DNA of 64,000 nt, from contig NZ_RQFK01000014.1 of NCBI RefSeq assembly GCF_004770765.1, positions 76,403-140,402 of the forward strand, given 5' to 3'. The notes below the pieces were generated by a model. The model saw only the letters and a list, made by a program, of their open reading frames with translations, did no database searches and had not been told where the DNA came from. Every line of letters begins with the position of its first letter. Within the stretch, counting starts at the first letter, position 1. This stretch comes from Leptospira noumeaensis (GTDB lineage Bacteria; Spirochaetota; Leptospiria; Leptospirales; Leptospiraceae). The translations under genes and the position numbers were made by a program. This document shows positions 55,906-64,000 of the stretch, piece by piece.

Positions 55906-56532
55906 TTACCAGCACACTTCCAAAAAAGATTTTTTGTTTTTTCGAATCTCTTCAAATTCCAAAATCTCTTTTGAATTTTTTAGTGTGATATCAATATCAT
56001 CCCAACCGTTCCGGATCCGATTGACTGAAGCCGAATCCAAATGGAAGGCGAATGTTTGGTCTCCGGCTTCTACTTCCAAAGATTCTAAATTGATTCGGAT
56101 TTCCACTCTCGAATTTTTAGAAATCCATTTGTTCAAATAATGGATCTCATTTTCTTTCAAACGAACGAGTGCAATTCCATTCTTCGCAGAATTAATGGAG
56201 AATATATCTGCAAAAGAAGGAGCCAAAATCGCTCTGAATCCAAAATCAGCAAGTGCCCAAGGTGCATGTTCTCTACTCGAACCACAGCCAAAATTTTTAC
56301 CAGCAATGAGGACACTGGCATTTTTAAATCCATCCTTGTTTAAAATGAAATTTGGATTGGGAATTTTTCCTTCTAAATCTAAATACCTCCAATCGTAAAA
56401 CAAATGTTTTCCGAATCCCTTTTTATCGATCAATTTCATAAATTGTTTGGGAAGTATTTGATCCGTATCAATATCCTCTCTTGGGATGGATACGGCAACT
56501 CCCGTGTGGATTGTCCAATTTCCTACGCTCAT
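55906..56532 (-). CDS. leuD: 3-isopropylmalate dehydratase small subunit
   Basis: LeuD is the small subunit of isopropylmalate isomerase, which converts 2- to 3-isopropylmalate in leucine synthesis. The 208-residue protein opens [20 protein letters not shown] and has [17 protein letters not shown] near residue 79, as the small-subunit swivel domain does. The ATG overlaps the leuC stop (ATGA), with a GAGGA site, so the two subunits are coupled. It ends 44 nt before the family B repeat. Confidence 0.95.
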   Translation of the reverse strand: MSVGNWTIHTGVAVSIPREDIDTDQILPKQFMKLIDKKGFGKHLFYDWRYLDLEGKIPNPNFILNKDGFKNASVLIAGKNFGCGSSREHAPWALADFGFRAILAPSFADIFSINSAKNGIALVRLKENEIHYLNKWISKNSRVEIRINLESLEVEAGDQTFAFHLDSASVNRIRNGWDDIDITLKNSKEILEFEEIRKNKKSFLEVCW

Positions 56533-57932
56533 ACCAATTTCCTCACATCTGTAAATTTTCCAGTCACTGCCGCTGCTACTGCCATCGAAGGACTAACTAA
56601 ATGAGTCCTTCCTCCCCTACCTTGTCTTCCTTCGAAGTTACGGTTAGAAGTCGAAGCACATCTTTCTCCCGGTTTTAATATGTCGTCGTTCATCGCAAGA
56701 CAAAGCGAACAACCAGGTTCTCTCCATTCAAATCCAGCTTCTAAAAAGATTTGATCTAAACCTTCTCGTTCTGCTTGGCGCTTCACTCTACCAGAACCGG
56801 GAACCACCAAAGCTTGTACTCTTGGATGTACTTTTTTACCTTTAGCCACTTCTGCAGCAGATCGTAAGTCTTCTATCCTTGAGTTGGTGCAAGAGCCGAT
56901 AAACACCTTATCGATGTTAATTTCTGATATCGGAGTTCCTGGTTTTAAATCCATATAATCCAAAGCATTCTTTGCGGTTTCTCTTTCCCGTTTCTCTTGG
57001 AAATCATCCGGATTTGGAACTACTCCTTCAATGGATAAAGACTGAGAAGGATTTGTTCCCCAAGTTACCTGAGGTTCAATTTCAGAAATATCTAATTCGA
57101 CCATCGCGTCAAAAACGGCATCTGTATCTGTGAAGAATGTTTTCCAATATTCTACCGCCTCTTCAAAACTTTTGCCTTTGGGTATCAGCTTTTTATCTTT
57201 CAAATAATCAAATGTGATTTGGTCTGGTGCAACAAGACTTGCCCTTGCTCCAGCTTCAATACTCATATTACAAAGAGTCATCCGAGCTTCCATAGAAAGA
57301 GAACGAATCCATTCCCCTGAATATTCCATTGTGAAACCTCTTCCGCCGGAGGTTCCAATTTTTGCGATGAGAGCAAGGACGACGTCTTTTGCAGTGATTC
57401 CAAACCCAGGTTTACCAACAAAACGAACTAACATCGATTTTGTTTTTGCTTGTTTGAGCGTTTGTGTTGCAAGCACATGTTCCACTTCGCTTGTCCCGAT
57501 CCCAAACGCTAAGGCACCAAAGGCTCCATGAGTTGCCGTATGCGAATCTCCACATACAATCACAGACCCAGGGATCGTAAATCCTAACTCAGGACCAACT
57601 ACATGCACAATCCCTTGTTCGGGATCTTCAGGACCAAACAAATGGATTCCGAAATCTTTGCAGTTTTTCTCCATTGTATCAATTTGCAATCGGGAGACTG
57701 GACCTGCGGCATCTCTGTTTTTCCGATCCCTTGTGGAAACGTTATGATCCACAACACCGAAGGTGAGATCCTTCCTTCTGATATTTCTGTTTTTAGTTCT
57801 TAATCCTTCGAACGCTTGGGCAGAGGTCACTTCATGTAGGATATGCCGATCCACATATAAAATCGTTTCCGAATCTGAATTCTCTATGATCCGGTGACTT
57901 TCCCAAATTTTGTCATATAGAGTTTGTCCCAT
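56529..57932 (-). CDS. leuC: 3-isopropylmalate dehydratase large subunit
   Basis: LeuC is the [4Fe-4S] aconitase-family large subunit of isopropylmalate isomerase. The 467-residue length is usual. Signature blocks are [21 protein letters not shown] near residue 131, [17 protein letters not shown] near 350 with the first cluster Cys, and [10 protein letters not shown] near 410 with the other two. The ATG has a GAGGG site. It forms an operon with leuD and is divergent from a LysR-type gene 92 nt away, a common control layout for leuCD. Confidence 0.97.
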   Translation of the reverse strand: MGQTLYDKIWESHRIIENSDSETILYVDRHILHEVTSAQAFEGLRTKNRNIRRKDLTFGVVDHNVSTRDRKNRDAAGPVSRLQIDTMEKNCKDFGIHLFGPEDPEQGIVHVVGPELGFTIPGSVIVCGDSHTATHGAFGALAFGIGTSEVEHVLATQTLKQAKTKSMLVRFVGKPGFGITAKDVVLALIAKIGTSGGRGFTMEYSGEWIRSLSMEARMTLCNMSIEAGARASLVAPDQITFDYLKDKKLIPKGKSFEEAVEYWKTFFTDTDAVFDAMVELDISEIEPQVTWGTNPSQSLSIEGVVPNPDDFQEKRERETAKNALDYMDLKPGTPISEINIDKVFIGSCTNSRIEDLRSAAEVAKGKKVHPRVQALVVPGSGRVKRQAEREGLDQIFLEAGFEWREPGCSLCLAMNDDILKPGERCASTSNRNFEGRQGRGGRTHLVSPSMAVAAAVTGKFTDVRKLV

Positions 57933-58000
57933 ATTTCCCTCTTGGTAAATACGATATCAAATTTACTGCTATAATGCAAATAAATTGGTTTTATAAAATG

Positions 58001-58017
58001 TATAACTAAAAGTTATA
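58001..58017. promoter_or_regulatory. LysR-type operator candidate between leuC and lysR
   Basis: TATAACT-AAA-AGTTATA at 58001-58017 is a perfect 7-bp inverted repeat with a T-N11-A core, the usual form of a LysR-family site. It lies 7 nt before the LysR start codon and about 70 nt upstream of leuC, so it could serve both autoregulation and control of leuCD. Confidence 0.6.
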
Positions 58018-58024
58018 AGTATAT

Positions 58025-58924
58025 ATGGAATTTAGACAGATCCTTTATTTTCTGGAAATCTCTGATTCAGGGACATTCCAAAAGGCAGCATCGCGACTCG
58101 GACTCACACAACCTGCACTCTCTAGACAGATCTTTCTTTTAGAAAAGGAGTTAGGAGTCTCTGTCCTGGAAAGAGGAGGAAGGTCAGTTCGCCTAACTCA
58201 TGAAGGCGAAAGATTTTATCAGTATTCGATTAGAATGAAAGAGTTATGGGAAGAAATACAAATCGGCTTCTCAAAAGAAAATGAACTGAAAGGAAACTTT
58301 TCCATTTCTGCGGGAGGAACAGTTTCCGCTTGGATCTTACCACAAATCCTAAAAGAGATACTCAATAAGAGACCAGGACTTTCTCTTTCTGTACGGGAAG
58401 GTGATGCATCCGAAACTAAGGACGCAGTGTTAAAGGGAGAGGTAGATCTTGGGATTTTGACTGGACCCGTTGCAGAACCTAGTCTGAATGTTTTAGAATT
58501 TTTATCCGATAGAATCTTTCCAGTCGCAGCCAAAGACCATCCGATCTTTCTAAAAAAGAAAATTAGAATCGAGGATTTAAAAAAACAATCCTTTGTTTTC
58601 TTCCATCCAGGTTCCGCTCTTAGAAAAGCGGTGGAGAAGAAAATCAAATCGTTTTCAAAAGAATTTGGTTCTAACATTGCCATGGAACTGAGAAGTGTGG
58701 AATCCGTTATCAAATCTTTGGAAGCAGGACTCGGAATTGGTTTTTTATCCGAATATTCCATTAGTCCCAAACTCGGAAAAATTAAATTTGAAGACTGGAA
58801 TACTGAAAGAAAATTTTATCTCTGTTATCGAAAAAAATCCGGACCTGGACTTACGATGCTCGCAGAAGAAATATTGAAATCCGCAGAGAAATGGAAATCG
58901 GAAAAGGAATCCATATACAACTAA
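58025..58924 (+). CDS. LysR-family transcriptional regulator, divergent from leuCD
   Basis: The 299-residue protein has a LysR helix-turn-helix: residues 1-60 with FQKAASRLGLTQPALSRQIFLLEKELG and VLERGGRSVRLTHEG. The co-inducer domain (about 90-290) has GGTVSAWILPQILKEIL and GLGIGFLSEYSI. It is placed divergently from leuCD and likely controls it, perhaps in response to an isopropylmalate; the ligand is inferred from the neighbourhood, not read from the sequence. No ribosome site is clear before ATG 58025. Confidence 0.9.
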   Translation: MEFRQILYFLEISDSGTFQKAASRLGLTQPALSRQIFLLEKELGVSVLERGGRSVRLTHEGERFYQYSIRMKELWEEIQIGFSKENELKGNFSISAGGTVSAWILPQILKEILNKRPGLSLSVREGDASETKDAVLKGEVDLGILTGPVAEPSLNVLEFLSDRIFPVAAKDHPIFLKKKIRIEDLKKQSFVFFHPGSALRKAVEKKIKSFSKEFGSNIAMELRSVESVIKSLEAGLGIGFLSEYSISPKLGKIKFEDWNTERKFYLCYRKKSGPGLTMLAEEILKSAEKWKSEKESIYN

Positions 58925-58995
58925 CGGAAAAAAGTTGGTAATTTTACCTTAAATATATGATCTACAAGTAAACATTAGAATGATTCTTCACTAAG

Positions 58996-60321
58996 TTAAA
59001 AATTAAATCGATAGTTTGCTCCGACTTGGACATATGTAAGTATTGTTTTTGAATCTAACAAAATTGGGATTAGTATCTGAGGTGCAAAAACTTTTGCTAA
59101 GATTTGGGATGGATCAGAATTTCCTCCGCCATCATTTTCAGTGATATAACCTGACTGTAATTTGTTATTCAGAGTCATGTTGCTTGCTTCTATAAATAAA
59201 CTTAAGTCACCTTTGATCTTAGTGGATAACTTCATGTTGATTTCAGTTCCGGTAGATTTCCATTGATAGTCCAAACCGAATTGTCTAAGTTTAAAAGGTG
59301 TAGCTTCGAAACTAAATTCATTTGTCCGAAACGAAGATGGGCCTTGCATATCTAAATATAATATCTGCCCCTGCAAACTAAACCTTTCCAAAAATTTCCA
59401 TTCATAACCAATACCAACACTATATCCTCTGAGTGGATTACTTGTGTCCCTATAACTAACTCGATTGGGATTGATCCCTGTTGCGGTGATCCCACCAAGA
59501 CTATCGACTTCTTGGTTTGACTTGGTCCAAATTCTTTCCACACCTCCCAAAATCTGAAGGTCTAAAACTGGATGTGGGTAGGGAGTAAAACCGATCCTGG
59601 TAGAAACTTTTTGAAACTTTGTTTCACCGTTCCCCATAAGAACATTTGTGCTTTTATCTGAAGTGGAAGAAGATGAACCACCCCCACTACCATAAGAAAG
59701 AGTCTGAAATCCACTTGAGTCAAATTTACCCTTAGCTTCCGTTCCTCGGATTTCAAAGGTGAACCGGTCCCAGGCATAGAACAATCGTGTTGTTCCACTG
59801 TGATTTTTATTTTTGTAAGGTGTGGTTTGCACCTCCGCTTGGCCGCTGCTACTAAATAAAAGTCCAGCATACTGGATGCTCTGGAAGAATGGACGGAGTT
59901 CTGATTGGCTCTCGCCACTTCCAACGCCCAAGGAACCTTCTAAATAATGTCGTTTTGCATTCGAAAGCTGTTCCTCTCTATTTTTTTGATCGGTTTCTTT
60001 GGCTTTAAGATCTTCTTCTTCCTGTTTTTGTTTTTCTACTAATTCTTTTTCTTCCTTGCGTTTCTTTTCCTTCTCCGAAATCTGAGTTTCTATTTTAAGA
60101 GAAGAGGATTCAGACTTTTTTCCAAAGGAAACTTTTCGAACCACCGACTTCGAAAACACTTTTATACTTCCATCTGTGAGTTTCATCGTCACAGAATCTT
60201 TGTCTTGGGCTAAGACGGAACCTTCCCATTTTTCTCCGGACTTGAGTTGAATCGTTTCACTCCGAAGAGATAAATTCGTAAAAAGAATGACCAGAAACAA
60301 TAGGTTAATAACTTTTTTCAT
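58996..60321 (-). CDS. Outer-membrane beta-barrel-type protein with LSm-like N-terminus
   Basis: From ATG 60321 the protein has 441 residues. It has a signal peptide (about residues 1-21), a short beta-domain (QLKSGEKWEGSVLAQDKDSVTMKL near 24, in part), a charged coiled coil rich in Lys and Glu (about 80-130), and about 300 residues of amphipathic beta strands ending in Phe, as for an outer-membrane porin-like barrel. The family is not recognised. It may be anchored as a surface protein. The upstream 20 codons of the longer frame are unlikely because they lack a signal peptide. Confidence 0.75.
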   Translation of the reverse strand: MKKVINLLFLVILFTNLSLRSETIQLKSGEKWEGSVLAQDKDSVTMKLTDGSIKVFSKSVVRKVSFGKKSESSSLKIETQISEKEKKRKEEKELVEKQKQEEEDLKAKETDQKNREEQLSNAKRHYLEGSLGVGSGESQSELRPFFQSIQYAGLLFSSSGQAEVQTTPYKNKNHSGTTRLFYAWDRFTFEIRGTEAKGKFDSSGFQTLSYGSGGGSSSSTSDKSTNVLMGNGETKFQKVSTRIGFTPYPHPVLDLQILGGVERIWTKSNQEVDSLGGITATGINPNRVSYRDTSNPLRGYSVGIGYEWKFLERFSLQGQILYLDMQGPSSFRTNEFSFEATPFKLRQFGLDYQWKSTGTEINMKLSTKIKGDLSLFIEASNMTLNNKLQSGYITENDGGGNSDPSQILAKVFAPQILIPILLDSKTILTYVQVGANYRFNF

Positions 60322-60532
60322 AATTTTAGCTCGTTCCAAACTTGTATGGGAGGATCTTAACACAACCCATTCATTCTGCAATTCGATTAAACTTTTTAGA
60401 GAGCAATTTTAAAGAATCAGTTCTGCCTGATGGTATTTACGTGCGAACTGCACGAAAGAGCAAACGTTAGGAATACAAGTTCTGAGTTTGCAAAGTGCTT
60501 GCGAGAAACCATCCTTTCCTTGAAATCAGCGA

Positions 60533-61078
60533 ATGCGCCGGAAACTCTGGATTTTCGTATTGATTTTCAGCATTCTCTTTTCGTTGGGAGCAGAAGTCAT
60601 CGCAGGTTTTGGCGGATTCGCCAGTGCCTTTTCTTCAATCGAACTAGGATCGGATTCTTTGCCAGCCGCGCGTGTGGGAGGACCATTCCTACTGACGATC
60701 CTTCTTGTATTCCTGTTTCTAATCCTCCTGTCGTTTCTTTCTTTACTTACCGTCTCTGGAATTTTGGGACTCATCAAAGGAATATTTCTTGGCATCACAT
60801 TAGGTCTATTAGTGGACTATCTAGTGGTTCGAGGTAAAATCAAACCAGGTGACCCTGCCATCATACGACTTTGGGCAGGCCGCGGTGCCGCAGTTATGTT
60901 TGTGTTTGTACTCTGGGTTGGGGTCCTAAATCCTTTGCTTTCGCAATTAGGCAGAAATCCAATCGATGTTTTCAGCCCAAAAGATATCGTTGGGATTTTT
61001 TCTACCACAGGCATTTTTGTCTGCGCTTTCTTTGCATGCCTCGGTGTTATACGGTATTACTGGACAAAGAGAAAGTAA
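60533..61078 (+). CDS. Four-helix membrane protein of unknown function
   Basis: The 181-residue protein has four hydrophobic segments (about residues 6-30, 48-90, 110-132, 150-172) and no obvious enzymatic motif. PAARVGGPFLLTILLVF near residue 43 and KPGDPAIIRLWAGRGAAVM near 104 are the more polar linking parts. It is flanked upstream by an unannotated 150-nt gap and downstream by repeat sequence. I do not recognise the family. Confidence 0.6.
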   Translation: MRRKLWIFVLIFSILFSLGAEVIAGFGGFASAFSSIELGSDSLPAARVGGPFLLTILLVFLFLILLSFLSLLTVSGILGLIKGIFLGITLGLLVDYLVVRGKIKPGDPAIIRLWAGRGAAVMFVFVLWVGVLNPLLSQLGRNPIDVFSPKDIVGIFSTTGIFVCAFFACLGVIRYYWTKRK

Positions 61079-61122
61079 CAAAATGTCCAAAAATTCTACA
61101 TTTATAACCTCGAGAGAGTTTG

Positions 61123-61298
61123 GCGATGCCCACCTTCGTGACTAAGGACTGCCGCAGGTGGGCGAGTCCCCAAAGATTTGATTCCCTTCCCAAAATAGTG
61201 CAAAGCAACATACCATCTGATCAAGAATTTGGGGTCGGGCTATCCAGGGCTTCGGTCGCGATTCGCGACCGCTAACGCGCCCTTACTATCCCTCTCGC
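61123..61298. repeat. Dispersed repeat family B, copy 2
   Basis: It has GCGATGC, an inverted repeat GCCCACCT/AGGTGGGC, GGCGAGTCCCCAAA at 61161, and TTTGGGGTCGGGCTATCC at 61228, followed by a hairpin CGGTCGCG-ATT-CGCGACCG and CTAACGCGCCC to CTCTCGC. Compared with copy 1, the stem is kept but the loop (ATT against TCACC) differs. The 473-nt gap here (61079-61551) holds this element and a possible gene remnant. Confidence 0.75.
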
Positions 61299-61351
61299 GG
61301 TAAATTTTCCTAACCAAAGTCAAAACATATCCACCTAACACTAAAAAAAGA

Positions 61352-61527
61352 AATTTCCCCAGGTAGACCCCAATAAACCGGACGAAACGTATTTTCTCCC
61401 ATCGGTATCATAATAACCTTAGCCTTGATTGGCGGTTCAATATTTCTAATGGTAAATTTATCAAAAAACTCTATTTAATTTCAACTTCATATTCTTTTAT
61501 TTGACATTCAGACCCCTGGTCTATTAC
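61352..61527 (-). pseudogene. Possible decayed gene fragment on the minus strand
   Basis: Two frames read as protein-like: 61474-61527 gives VIDQGSECQIKEYEVEIK followed by a stop, and 61352-61476 in another frame gives EFFDKFTIRNIEPPIKAKV and MGENTFRPVYWGLPGEISFF. Together they would suit one frameshifted gene. There is no start codon or clear 5' part. The assignment is weak and rests only on composition. Confidence 0.3.
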
Positions 61528-61551
61528 CTAATCCGAATCAAGGAGAAACAA

Positions 61552-61905
61552 ATGAGAAAAATGTCCGTATTTTTCATTGCGATGATCATCATTGCAATTA
61601 CTAATTGTAGCACACCTACAGTTAAATATATGAGCACAAAGCCTATTCTCACAGGCAAAAACGTGAAATATGAGTTAGTCAATAGTTCTGTTGCATCGGG
61701 TAATGCAGTATTTTATGTATTCGGATTTCAGATAGGTGAATACAAAAATTATTCGACCCTTTTGGATGCAGCTCAATCTAAAAATTCATGCGACCTAGCA
61801 AAGAATGTTCAGTTAAATTTTGCTAGAAATGAACAAGCTTTTATAGCAACTGAAAGTTATAGTGTCGTGGCTGAATGTTGGAAATTGACTAGTGGGGGAA
61901 AATAA
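61552..61905 (+). CDS. Small lipoprotein of unknown function
   Basis: The 117-residue protein begins at ATG 61552 with an AGGAG site; the longer frame from 61501 covers non-coding sequence. It has a lipoprotein signal with ITNCS (Cys near residue 19). The rest is hydrophilic with two cysteines, possibly paired (SCDLAKN and AECWKL). The next gene starts 1 nt after its stop, so the two lipoprotein genes are one unit. Confidence 0.75.
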   Translation: MRKMSVFFIAMIIIAITNCSTPTVKYMSTKPILTGKNVKYELVNSSVASGNAVFYVFGFQIGEYKNYSTLLDAAQSKNSCDLAKNVQLNFARNEQAFIATESYSVVAECWKLTSGGK

Positions 61906-61906
61906 T

Positions 61907-62293
61907 ATGAAAGCATCAAACAAGAAAATACTCACTGTTGTCCTCATGTTGTTTTTAGTTTCTTTTGCCACTAACTGTGTTTCTGTACAAGGAAATTATG
62001 CATTTCTTTCGGAAAAGGAAATTGATTTTAACAAGGAATACGAAAAAAAACCGCAACCAATTAAAGCTGAATATTCAGTTCCTTTTGTACTGCTCCCACT
62101 GGGAGACACGCGAGTATCCCGTATGAGCGCTGAAGTAATTCAAAAAGCATGTAACGAAAACGGAGTTGAGTTTCTAACAAATACTCAAATCAATTCAAGT
62201 TCATATTACTTTTTCCTCTATGGACAGGTTAAATATGAATTAACTGGCGATGGTTGGATCGAAAAACAAACACCAGCAAAAAAAGGAAAATAA
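61907..62293 (+). CDS. Small lipoprotein of unknown function, paired with the previous gene
   Basis: The 128-residue protein starts at ATG 61907 after a GGGGG ribosome site. Its lipoprotein signal is LVSFATNC (Cys near residue 24). The body includes FVLLPLGDTRVSRMSAEVIQ and NSSSYYFFLYGQVKYEL. I do not recognise it. Both lipoproteins of this pair have similar size and order, so they may act as a pair. Confidence 0.75.
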   Translation: MKASNKKILTVVLMLFLVSFATNCVSVQGNYAFLSEKEIDFNKEYEKKPQPIKAEYSVPFVLLPLGDTRVSRMSAEVIQKACNENGVEFLTNTQINSSSYYFFLYGQVKYELTGDGWIEKQTPAKKGK

Positions 62294-62526
62294 AAATTCC
62301 TCTCTAGGGATCTTGCAGTCCCTAGATTTCCTTTCCCATTCTCCTCTATCCGCCAAACATTCGATTCACCACATAATTTCAAAAACTCATTAGAAAAAAA
62401 ATAAAGCGAAAATTCAGACTCATAGTTTCGCAAATAATGCTTGTATCACGGTTTTAATTTAAATAATCGAACTGATTGATCTAATCTTGGATTTCAAAAA
62501 AACTTACATGTGTTAGGAATAGTTTT

Positions 62527-63594
62527 ATGCACTTTTTAAATTTCAGTCTAAATTTAATGTGGTTTCTTCATTTTTTCTCCCACTCCACATTTCACATTCA
62601 AAGATACCTTCAAATCCTTGGAACTTATTTCAGAAAGTATCGTAAGACCTCACTAAACAACCTAACTTTTGTTTACCTTCTAGCGATTATATTAAACTGT
62701 GTTTCAGCGGAAAAGCCAAAACTTAAACCTAAGCCGGATCTAACAAAAGTAGTCAAAGCTGGAGACTGGACTGCAACTCAAGATTTCCTAGAAATCAATC
62801 GAGACAGCGTCAACTCTATCAATGATAGTGGTGGGCGAGCGATACATGAAGCAGCTCTTCTTGGTGATGCGAAACAAACAAAATTATTAATCAAATTTAA
62901 AGCCGATGTAAATGTAAAAAACAAACTTGGTATGACACCCCTACATATCGTTAGTTCAAAAGGATATACTGATTGTGTAAAAATTTTATTAGATGCTGGT
63001 GCTTTGCCTAACGAAACAGATAACAAGGGCAAACTACCAATACACTATGCTGTCATGGAAGGTGATCAGGAAATAGTCACTGCACTCCTGCGTAAAAAAG
63101 CGAATCCTAATCTCAAAGCGATTGATGGTTTCCCTCCTCTATTTGTTGCTGCACAAGTAGGTCATGCCAATATCGCTCGGCTATTATTGGAAAATCATGC
63201 TGACCCGAATATGCAAGGAAACGACAAAAGAGCCCCGATCCATAAAGCATGTTATGAGGGGCATCTAGAGGTTGTAAAAATATTATTAGAATTCAAGGCG
63301 GATAAGGAAATTCGATCTAAATACGGCTGGACCCCGCTTATCTCTGCATCTAGTGAAGGTCATGTGAAATTGGTTCAATTGCTTATAGATCAAAAAGTAA
63401 ACTTAAATGCCATCACGGAGTATAAGACAACCGCCCTCTACGCAGCAGCAGCGGATGGCCATATGGATGTTGTAGAGGCCTTACTGAGTGCTGGTGCCGT
63501 AACCAATTTACCTGATACGGTTTCACCAATAGATATTGCAAAATCGTATGGCCACCATCAGATTGCAGACCTAATACAAAAAAGAGGAGAATGA
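62527..63594 (+). CDS. Ankyrin-repeat protein, probably lipoprotein
   Basis: The 355-residue frame from ATG 62527 has a hydrophobic stretch with a lipobox-like IILNC (Cys near residue 58). Seven full ankyrin repeats of 33 residues and a partial one follow, with TPLHIVSSKGYTDCVKILLDAG, LPIHYAVMEGDQEIVTALL and similar units. Ankyrin repeats usually bind a protein partner. The N-terminal 35 residues before the lipobox region look unlike a signal, so the real start may be internal or at ATG 62560. No ribosome site decides it. Confidence 0.8.
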   Translation: MHFLNFSLNLMWFLHFFSHSTFHIQRYLQILGTYFRKYRKTSLNNLTFVYLLAIILNCVSAEKPKLKPKPDLTKVVKAGDWTATQDFLEINRDSVNSINDSGGRAIHEAALLGDAKQTKLLIKFKADVNVKNKLGMTPLHIVSSKGYTDCVKILLDAGALPNETDNKGKLPIHYAVMEGDQEIVTALLRKKANPNLKAIDGFPPLFVAAQVGHANIARLLLENHADPNMQGNDKRAPIHKACYEGHLEVVKILLEFKADKEIRSKYGWTPLISASSEGHVKLVQLLIDQKVNLNAITEYKTTALYAAAADGHMDVVEALLSAGAVTNLPDTVSPIDIAKSYGHHQIADLIQKRGE

Positions 63595-63708
63595 ATTCCT
63601 GAACGTCGCTATCGGAAATCAAATCAAACCTAACCTTTCCAAAAGGTGAAAACTTTTAGAATAAAAAACTGTATTTTGGAAACAGGATTGTCGGTTAAGG
63701 AGAATTAA

Positions 63709-63797
63709 GGTATAGGAGAAATTCGCACCTTCCCACGAGCCACTCCCCTCCACCCTAACTCGGGCGGGGGTTTGTGGACTCACAGCCGTATTATGTC
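63709..63797. repeat. Dispersed repeat family A, copy 3
   Basis: It repeats the layout GGTATAGGAGAAATT, ACCTTCCCACGAGCCACTCC, CTAACTCGGGCGGGGG, GTGGACTCAC and ATTATGTC, as at 45237 and 55559. It lies in the 361-nt gap between the ankyrin gene and the 16S gene; a 60-codon antisense frame there comes from the repeat. Confidence 0.8.
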
Positions 63798-63822
63798 CCA
63801 TCCCAAAACCGTATCTTTATAT

Positions 63823-63852
63823 AAAAAAACCCCGCTAAACTAGCGAGGTTTC
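63823..63852 (-). terminator. Intrinsic terminator of the 16S rRNA gene
   Basis: On the minus strand, AACCTCGCTA and TAGCGGGGTT form a 10-bp stem with one mismatch and loop GTT, followed by a run of seven T (63829-63823). It is about 105 nt after the 16S 3' end, so transcription likely ends here with no linked 23S gene. Confidence 0.8.
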
Positions 63853-63953
63853 AAAGTAACAATGGTTAAAGATTTTAGTCTTTAAGACTAACTTTTACAA
63901 TATACAACGTAGCGTGACGACAATTCTAACGAAAGGTAATTGGTTTCCTTTAT

Positions 63954-64000
<47 letters not shown>

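Noticed and set aside
63619..63801. Minus-strand frame across repeat A copy 3
   Set aside because: It follows the dispersed repeat, and the corresponding frames in the other copies differ; no signal for translation.

Overview
The window looks like a chromosomal segment of a Leptospira, more likely an environmental (saprophytic) species than a pathogen. The evidence is the set of spirochaete-type proteins (lipoproteins with loose lipoboxes, a 7TM-DISM sensor, sterol-desaturase/AGMO-like enzyme, ComEC and EtfBA arrangements) and the 3' end of a 16S rRNA gene on the minus strand at the right edge. That gene is followed after about 100 nt by its own terminator, with no 23S gene attached, as expected for the unlinked rRNA genes of Leptospira. 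Base composition looks near 40% GC by eye (not computed). No prophage, CRISPR array, tRNA gene or complete insertion sequence was seen.

Layout. 1-5.5 kb: electron transfer flavoprotein (etfB-etfA), a LolA-like carrier protein, a large unrecognised protein and trpS. 5.5-13.6 kb: comEC, rsmA/ksgA, an AGMO-like hydroxylase, an M23 peptidase, a HAD phosphatase, a tetrapyrrole-methylase-type methyltransferase, an XRE-cupin regulator and a PrmA-like methyltransferase, all rightward. 13.6-24.2 kb: two signalling proteins, amine oxidase, acyltransferase, HNH protein, DUF1292 protein, MaoC hydratase and an acyl-CoA dehydrogenase/acyl-CoA ligase pair. 24.3-31 kb: CBS protein, SSS symporter, leuA with a leucine-rich leader and attenuator, a D-aminoacylase-type amidohydrolase under a clear sigma-70 promoter, a DUF4349 lipoprotein and a TetR regulator. 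31-37 kb: PhoD-like phosphatase, several lipoproteins including a seven-bladed propeller, and a metallo-beta-lactamase-fold hydrolase. 37-42.5 kb: a heavy-metal RND efflux operon (adaptor, pump, outer-membrane channel). 42.4-52.7 kb: a CrtA-like protein, membrane proteins, a CAP-domain protein, an ECF sigma/clpP pair, a broken GDSL esterase gene beside an IS21-like end, and a secreted hydrolase/anchored protein/membrane-bound sigma-54 activator cluster. 52.8-59 kb: an ECF42-type sigma factor with its DGPF partner and an alpha/beta hydrolase, then leuCD divergent from a LysR regulator. 59-64 kb: outer-membrane protein, membrane protein, small lipoproteins, ankyrin lipoprotein and rrs.

The most notable observations: (i) leucine synthesis appears at two separate loci with different control, a Leu-codon leader/terminator ahead of a LeuA lacking the C-terminal regulatory domain, and a LysR-type palindrome between leuCD and lysR; (ii) a heavy-metal RND adaptor that seems to lack both halves of the lipoyl domain; (iii) three dispersed repeat families, one with three copies and one whose two copies keep a hairpin stem while the loop differs; (iv) a GDSL gene decayed by frameshift and truncation next to a triple direct repeat resembling an IS21-family terminus; (v) a transporter-like membrane sensor fused to a sigma-54 activator following a secreted hydrolase.
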